This document shows positions 6,443 to 9,092 of a stretch of 9,092 nt of DNA, piece after piece. The notes beneath the pieces were generated by a model. The model did no database searches and was not told where the DNA came from. It saw only the letters and a list, made by a program, of their open reading frames with translations. How positions within the stretch are numbered: the stretch's first letter is position 1; each line of letters starts with the position of its first letter. Origin of the DNA: Betaproteobacteria bacterium (GTDB taxonomy: Bacteria > Pseudomonadota > Gammaproteobacteria > Burkholderiales > SG8-39); assembly GCA_005888925.1 (NCBI GenBank), contig VBCP01000418.1, forward strand, positions 1 through 9,092. Reading direction: 5' to 3'. The translations under genes and the position numbers were made by a program.

Positions 6443-7233
6443 GCGGCCTTGGAGGAAATCGTCCCTTCGGTGGGCGAACTGGGCGCCGCCGAGTAGAGCT
6501 TCTTCGGCATGCGGCCGGCGAGGAACGCCTCGCGGCCGGCTTCGACGGCTTTCTTCATCGCCTTCGCCATGAGCACCGGATTGCGCGCCGCGGCGACCGC
6601 GGCGTTCATCAGCACGCCGTCGCAGCCAAGCTCCATCGCCACCGCGGCGTCGGATGCAGTGCCGACGCCGGCATCGACCAGCACGGGCACCTTCACCTTG
6701 TCGATGACGAGCTGCAGGTTCCAGGGGTTGAGGATCCCCATCCCCGAGCCGATGAGCGAGGCGAGCGGCATCACGGCGACGCAGCCGATGGCTTCGAGCA
6801 TCTGCGCCTGGATCGGGTCGTCGGAGCAGTACACCATCACCTTGAAGCCTTCCTTCACCAGCTGCTCGGCCGCCTTCAGCGTCTCGGGCATGTTCGGGTA
6901 GAGCGTATGGGGATCGCCGAGCACCTCGAGTTTCACCAGCTCGTGCCCGTCGAGCAGCTCGCGCGCGAGGCGCAGCGTGCGTACCGCGTCGGCGGCGTTG
7001 TAGCAGCCGGCGGTGTTAGGCAGATAGGTAAATTTGGAAGGCGGCAGCGCGTCGAGCAGGCTCGGCTCGCCGCGGTTCTGGCCGATATTGGTGCGGCGGA
7101 TCGCGACGGTGACGATCTGCGCGCCCGAGGCCTCGACCGCGGCGCGCGTCTCGGCGAAGTCCTTGTATTTCCCGGTGCCGATCAGCAGCCGCGAGCCGTA
7201 GGTCTTGCCGGCAATGACGAGCGCGTCGCTCAT
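6439..7233 (-). CDS. thiG: Thiazole synthase ThiG
   Basis: A 264-residue ThiG, the TIM-barrel enzyme that builds the thiamine thiazole phosphate from DXP, dehydroglycine and the ThiS thiocarboxylate. Seen: LLIGTGKYKDF (16-26), AIRRTNIGQN (44-53), the Schiff-base region ELVKLEVLGD with likely catalytic Lys101, NMPETLKAAEQLV, PLASLIGSGMGI (156-167, phosphate-binding glycines), VLVDAGVGTASDAAVAMELG and GVLMNAAVA. The ATG at 7233-7231 is chosen over upstream in-frame codons because the family starts here and the ATGA overlaps the thiS stop. The thiS-thiG pairing is the classical substrate/enzyme arrangement. No thiC, thiE or thiO is in the window. Confidence 0.97.
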   Translation of the reverse strand: MSDALVIAGKTYGSRLLIGTGKYKDFAETRAAVEASGAQIVTVAIRRTNIGQNRGEPSLLDALPPSKFTYLPNTAGCYNAADAVRTLRLARELLDGHELVKLEVLGDPHTLYPNMPETLKAAEQLVKEGFKVMVYCSDDPIQAQMLEAIGCVAVMPLASLIGSGMGILNPWNLQLVIDKVKVPVLVDAGVGTASDAAVAMELGCDGVLMNAAVAAARNPVLMAKAMKKAVEAGREAFLAGRMPKKLYSAAPSSPTEGTISSKAA

Positions 7234-7433
7234 CCGCCGCCTACCGCAACCACGATCTCGAGCTGGTCGCCATCGTCGATCAGCGTATTGGAGTGCGCGC
7301 TGCGCGGCACGATCTCGCCGTTCTTTTCCACCGCGACTTTCTTGCCCGCCATCGACATCTGCTGTAGCAGGGATTTCACGTCCAGGGGCGCGTCGAAGCG
7401 CTGCGCCGCGCCGTTCACCGTGACTTGAATCAT
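7230..7433 (-). CDS. thiS: Sulfur carrier protein ThiS
   Basis: A 67-residue ubiquitin-fold sulfur carrier. Its C-terminal Gly is adenylated and converted to a thiocarboxylate that donates sulfur to ThiG. The sequence begins MIQVTVNGAAQRF, has the conserved VAVEKNGEIVPRS core (33-45) and DDGDQLEIV (53-61), and ends in AVGGG, with the required terminal Gly-Gly. The length is typical (about 65-70). ATG 7433-7431 is the only sensible start. Its stop overlaps the thiG ATG. Upstream is a 49-base divergent gap to the cupredoxin gene; that gap is too short to hold a TPP riboswitch. Confidence 0.96.
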   Translation of the reverse strand: MIQVTVNGAAQRFDAPLDVKSLLQQMSMAGKKVAVEKNGEIVPRSAHSNTLIDDGDQLEIVVAVGGG

Positions 7434-7439
7434 GGCCGA

Positions 7440-7445
7440 ATGATA
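7440..7445 (-). promoter_or_regulatory. Candidate -10 box for thiS-thiG-trmB
   Basis: On the minus strand the gap upstream of thiS contains TATCAT, six bases before the ATG, in an otherwise GC-rich stretch. A weak -35-like GTGAAG lies about 18 bases further upstream. If used, transcription would start at or next to the start codon, giving almost no leader. The call rests on a four- or five-of-six match only. Confidence 0.25.
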
Positions 7446-7482
7446 CCCCAAGCCCTTGACGCACTTCACGATCGCGCTCCCA

Positions 7483-7881
7483 ATGAACATCTTGAGAGCA
7501 CTGCTCATCGCGCTATGTACCGGCATGGCGCTCGCGCAGCCCGCGCCGCCGCTCGCGCAGTGGGTCGACGCCGAGCTCGTCACGGTGCAGCTTGTCGACG
7601 ATCGATTCCTCCCCGACAAGCTCACGTTTCGCCGCGGCGTCCTCTACCGACTGCGCCTCGAGAACAAGGGCAAGGAAATGCACGAGTTCACCGCGCCGGA
7701 GTTCCTTGCGGCGATCGAGGTGAAAAACTCCGACGTGCTCGAGCCCGGCCTGCCCGAGATCCTGCTGCATCCCACAGAGCGCAAAGATCTCTACTTCGTC
7801 GCGCGCCAGTCCGGCCATTACCCGCTGCGCTGCGCCGATCACGACTGGGACGGCATGGTGGGGGAAATCGACGTCCAGTGA
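7483..7881 (+). CDS. Exported cupredoxin-domain protein
   Basis: A 132-residue small protein predicted to be exported to the periplasm. Residues 1-18 form a signal peptide with Arg5, a hydrophobic core and an ALA-Gln cleavage site. The mature part is a cupredoxin-like beta sandwich with the full type 1 copper ligand set in order: His67 in KEMHEF, then Cys117, His120 and Met125 in RCADHDWDGM. The Cys-x2-His-x4-Met spacing is the plastocyanin-like loop. ATG 7483 is preferred over a TTG at 7456 because it begins directly with the signal peptide, though no strong Shine-Dalgarno is seen. It likely carries electrons or binds copper; the partner is unknown. A PH-domain gene follows 15 bases later, perhaps in the same transcript. 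Confidence 0.83.
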   Translation: MNILRALLIALCTGMALAQPAPPLAQWVDAELVTVQLVDDRFLPDKLTFRRGVLYRLRLENKGKEMHEFTAPEFLAAIEVKNSDVLEPGLPEILLHPTERKDLYFVARQSGHYPLRCADHDWDGMVGEIDVQ

Positions 7882-7896
7882 TAGAAAGAAGGCGAG

Positions 7897-8332
7897 ATGG
7901 CTTCATACATCGACAAGGTGCTTATCGGGGGCGAGCAAATCCTTTATCGGGCGAGGATCAGACTTTGGACGCTGGCGCCGCTGCTGCTCTTGGGCATCGT
8001 CCTGCTGCCGATCGGAGTGGGACTCATATTTCTGATCTGGGCATGGGCGCGTTACGCGAGCACCGAGCTCGCCGTGACGAACAAGCGCGTGATCGCGAAG
8101 ACCGGCCTGATCGAGCGCAAGACGGTCGAGATGTTCATCGCCAAGGTCGAGAGCATCCAGGTCGAGCAGAGCGTTATGGGACGTCTGCTACGGCACCGTG
8201 GTGATTTCGGGTACCGGCATTCACAGCGCGCCATTCGCGAGCATTGCCGACCCACTCACGCTGCGTAAGCACTTCATGACCGCCGCGGATGCGATGCAGT
8301 CGGCAAGCGGCGCGTTAAAATCATCCGCGTAG
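7897..8332 (+). pseudogene. Bacterial PH-domain (bPH2/DUF304-like) membrane protein, frameshifted
   Basis: The 5' part (ATG 7897, Shine-Dalgarno AGAAGG at 7887-7892) encodes a soluble start (IDKVLIGGEQILYRARI), a hydrophobic hairpin at about residues 24-52 and a PH-like segment with TELAVTNKRVIAKTGLIERK and KVESIQVEQSVMGRL. The family then expects GYGTV followed by another beta strand. That block is present, but in another frame from 8189 (YGTVVISGTGIHSAPF), continuing through ADPLTLRKHF to a TAG at 8330-8332, with a total size fitting an intact protein of about 145 residues. The break at about 8185-8190 fits a loss of 5 bases (CTGGG in CTGCTGGGC) or 2. Read without correction, the ORF ends at 8268 with an unrelated tail. 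Function is unknown. It may be a sequencing error. The TAG directly abuts the tRNA. Confidence 0.82.
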
Positions 8333-8406
8333 GCGGGTGTAGTTCAATGGCAGAACGGCAGCTTCCCAAGCTGCATACGAGGGTTCGATTCCCTTCACCC
8401 GCTCCA
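8333..8406 (+). tRNA. tRNA-Gly(CCC)
   Basis: All arms fold by eye: acceptor GCGGGTG with CACCCGC, D-stem GTTC with GAAC, anticodon stem GCAGC with GCTGC around loop TTCCCAA (anticodon CCC, reading GGG), T-stem GAGGG with CCCTT (one G-U) around TTCGATT, discriminator T and an encoded CCA at 8404-8406. It closely resembles E. coli glyU. The preceding gene's TAG ends one base before the tRNA, so no dedicated promoter space is visible and it may be read from the upstream transcript. tRNA-Gly 3' ends are common integration sites, and the sequence character changes downstream. Confidence 0.97.
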
Positions 8407-8573
8407 TCGCTGCATCGCCTAGAGATCGTGTTCGAGTGTTGTACCAATCAGCGTTGATAAGGCGTGAATCCCGGGCGCCCGGAGGCACGTCAACAGCTAT
8501 GACAGGTGTTGGGCTGCTTCATTGCTCCACGCATCTACAAGGAAATCAGCGGCATTCTGGGAGCAACCCCTGA

Positions 8574-8588
8574 CCCTTCGCCCGCTCC
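8574..8588 (+). repeat. Degenerate direct repeat of the tRNA-Gly 3' end (att-like)
   Basis: CCCTTCGCCCGCTCC here matches tRNA positions 8391-8405 (CCCTTCACCCGCTCC) at 14 of 15 bases, 183 bases downstream and in the same orientation. The single difference (A to G) is the base found at this position in E. coli glyU. Same-orientation copies of a tRNA 3' end are the classic product of tyrosine-integrase insertion, but no integrase lies in this window. A leftover tRNA fragment is the alternative. Confidence 0.5.
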
Positions 8589-8610
8589 GTAGCGACCTGC
8601 TGTCCGATGT

Positions 8611-8614
8611 AGGA
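8611..8614 (+). promoter_or_regulatory. Ribosome binding site of the SARP/BTAD regulator
   Basis: AGGA lies six bases upstream of GTG 8621. An in-frame TGA at 8615-8617 rules out any earlier start in this frame, so this site and the GTG define the N-terminus. Confidence 0.55.
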
Positions 8615-8620
8615 TGATGG

Positions 8621-9092
8621 GTGTCGCTCAGGATTCGGTTGCTTGGAGCGCCGCGCATCGAGTGCGACGGTGAACCGGTGGCAGGACCGCGCGGGAACAA
8701 GGCGTGGGCGCTTCTGGCGTACCTGCTCCTCAGCCGCCAGCTCCCGAGTCGCCGGAAGCTCGCCGATCTGCTCTTCTCCGAAGCTGACGATCCGCTGGGC
8801 GCACTGCGATGGAGCCTCGCTCAGCTCCGGCAAGCGCTTCGACAGCCGAACGCTCTGCGGGGCGATCCGGTGGATCTTGCTCTCGAGCCAGGCACCGAGA
8901 TCGATCTGTGGCGTCTTCGGTCCGTTCGTCTTCCTGAGGCGGACGAGATCGATGCCGTCACCGGCGAGCTGCTCGAAGGGATGACCTTCGCCACGGGCCC
9001 GGCATTCGAAGCGTGGCTCGTCGTGGAGCGCCGCCACCTGGCGGCGACCGCGCAGGCGCTGCTTCTTGAGCGGGCACAGGCGGAGCTGGGGG
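8621..9092 (+). CDS. SARP/BTAD-type transcriptional regulator, N-terminal part
   Basis: The open frame continues past the right edge; 157 codons are visible. The N-terminus, SLRIRLLGAPRIECDGEPV, is the beta-strand start of the OmpR-like winged-helix domain seen in SARP/BTAD regulators. It is followed by GNKAWALLAYLLLS and SRRKLADLLF, where the family has its K(A/P)xALLAYLAL and R-LADLLW helices, then ALRWSLAQLRQAL, a typical recognition region. From about residue 95 (IDLWRLRSV) to the edge the sequence fits the start of the BTAD helical domain, including AFEAWLVVERRHL. Such proteins often continue into AAA, TPR or cyclase domains, which cannot be seen here. GTG 8621 is fixed by an upstream stop. 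This family is not part of the core gene set to its left, suggesting accessory DNA. Confidence 0.82.
   Translation, partial: MSLRIRLLGAPRIECDGEPVAGPRGNKAWALLAYLLLSRQLPSRRKLADLLFSEADDPLGALRWSLAQLRQALRQPNALRGDPVDLALEPGTEIDLWRLRSVRLPEADEIDAVTGELLEGMTFATGPAFEAWLVVERRHLAATAQALLLERAQAELG

Larger units (their letters stand above)
8407..8620. other. Non-coding junction downstream of tRNA-Gly
   Basis: These 214 bases have no supported gene and are visibly less GC-rich than the genes to the left. They hold a perfect 12-base palindrome CCGGGCGCCCGG (8471-8482) without a T-tract, so it is not a clear terminator, and a near-copy of the tRNA 3' end at 8574-8588. No integrase, insertion sequence or convincing promoter is seen. 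It reads like a recombination junction between core and accessory DNA. Confidence 0.5.

Noticed and set aside
7456..7461. TTGACG as a -35 box for the cupredoxin gene
   Set aside because: No -10-like sequence lies 16-18 bases downstream.
7434..7482. TPP riboswitch upstream of thiS
   Set aside because: The whole gap is 49 bases, too short for the aptamer, and no conserved thi-box elements are visible.
8471..8482. Palindrome CCGGGCGCCCGG as a terminator of the tRNA
   Set aside because: It has no loop and no T-tract, and lies 65 bases after the tRNA end; kept only as a note on the junction.
8522..8566. Inverted repeat TTGCTCC / GGAGCAA around 31 bases
   Set aside because: A seven-base inverted repeat is expected by chance in about 200 bases, and the loop is too long for a terminator.
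8497..8700. A 67-codon minus-strand frame in the tRNA junction
   Set aside because: Half of it is antisense to the regulator and no motif or ribosome binding site supports it.
8546..9037. A 163-codon minus-strand frame opposite the SARP/BTAD gene
   Set aside because: The plus-strand frame shows clear family motifs and a ribosome binding site; the antisense translation shows no domain.

Overview
The window is 9,092 bases of GC-rich bacterial DNA. Gene content and order (gmk-yicC facing away from a kinase, PP2C phosphatase, rph, rdgB, hemW run, then thiS-thiG-trmB) match what is known from Betaproteobacteria such as Burkholderiales and Rhodocyclales. The genus cannot be told from the sequence. 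The first 8.4 kb reads as core chromosome. The last 0.7 kb, after a tRNA-Gly gene, looks like the start of an accessory region.

Layout. Bases 1-962, minus strand: yicC and the 5' end of gmk (guanylate kinase, running off the left edge), overlapping by four bases. Bases 982-5874, plus strand: a tightly packed run of seven genes: a Ser/Thr protein kinase, its PP2C phosphatase, RNase PH (rph), a class I SAM methyltransferase of unknown substrate, rdgB (ITP/XTP pyrophosphatase) and hemW (radical-SAM heme chaperone), with almost every pair joined by a TTGA, ATGA or GTGA stop/start overlap or a short overlap (six of the seven are recognised families; the methyltransferase is the odd member). Bases 5783-7433, minus strand: thiS, thiG and trmB, again joined by overlaps; trmB converges on hemW and their 3' ends overlap by 92 bases. 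Bases 7483-8332, plus strand: a small exported cupredoxin and a bacterial PH-domain membrane protein. Bases 8333-8406: tRNA-Gly(CCC) with encoded CCA. Bases 8407-8620: non-coding, with a near-copy of the tRNA 3' end. Bases 8621-9092: the N-terminal part of a SARP/BTAD-type transcriptional regulator that leaves the window.

Two genes are broken. rdgB has lost about 65 bases in its middle, which removes the active-site Asp segment and shifts the frame. The PH-domain gene carries a small deletion (probably 5 bases, possibly 2) and changes frame about two thirds along. Both are net deletions in otherwise clean genes, so assembly or sequencing error has to be excluded before biological decay is claimed.

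How the genes work together: the plus-strand run combines a reversible phosphorylation pair with tRNA 3'-end maturation (rph), nucleotide-pool cleaning (rdgB) and heme delivery (hemW). thiS and thiG make the thiazole half of thiamine, and trmB adds m7G46 to tRNA. The most interesting points are the gutted rdgB, the methyltransferase wedged between rph and rdgB, the tRNA-Gly junction with a degenerate att-like repeat beside a SARP-type regulator, and the fully coupled kinase/phosphatase/RNase cluster.
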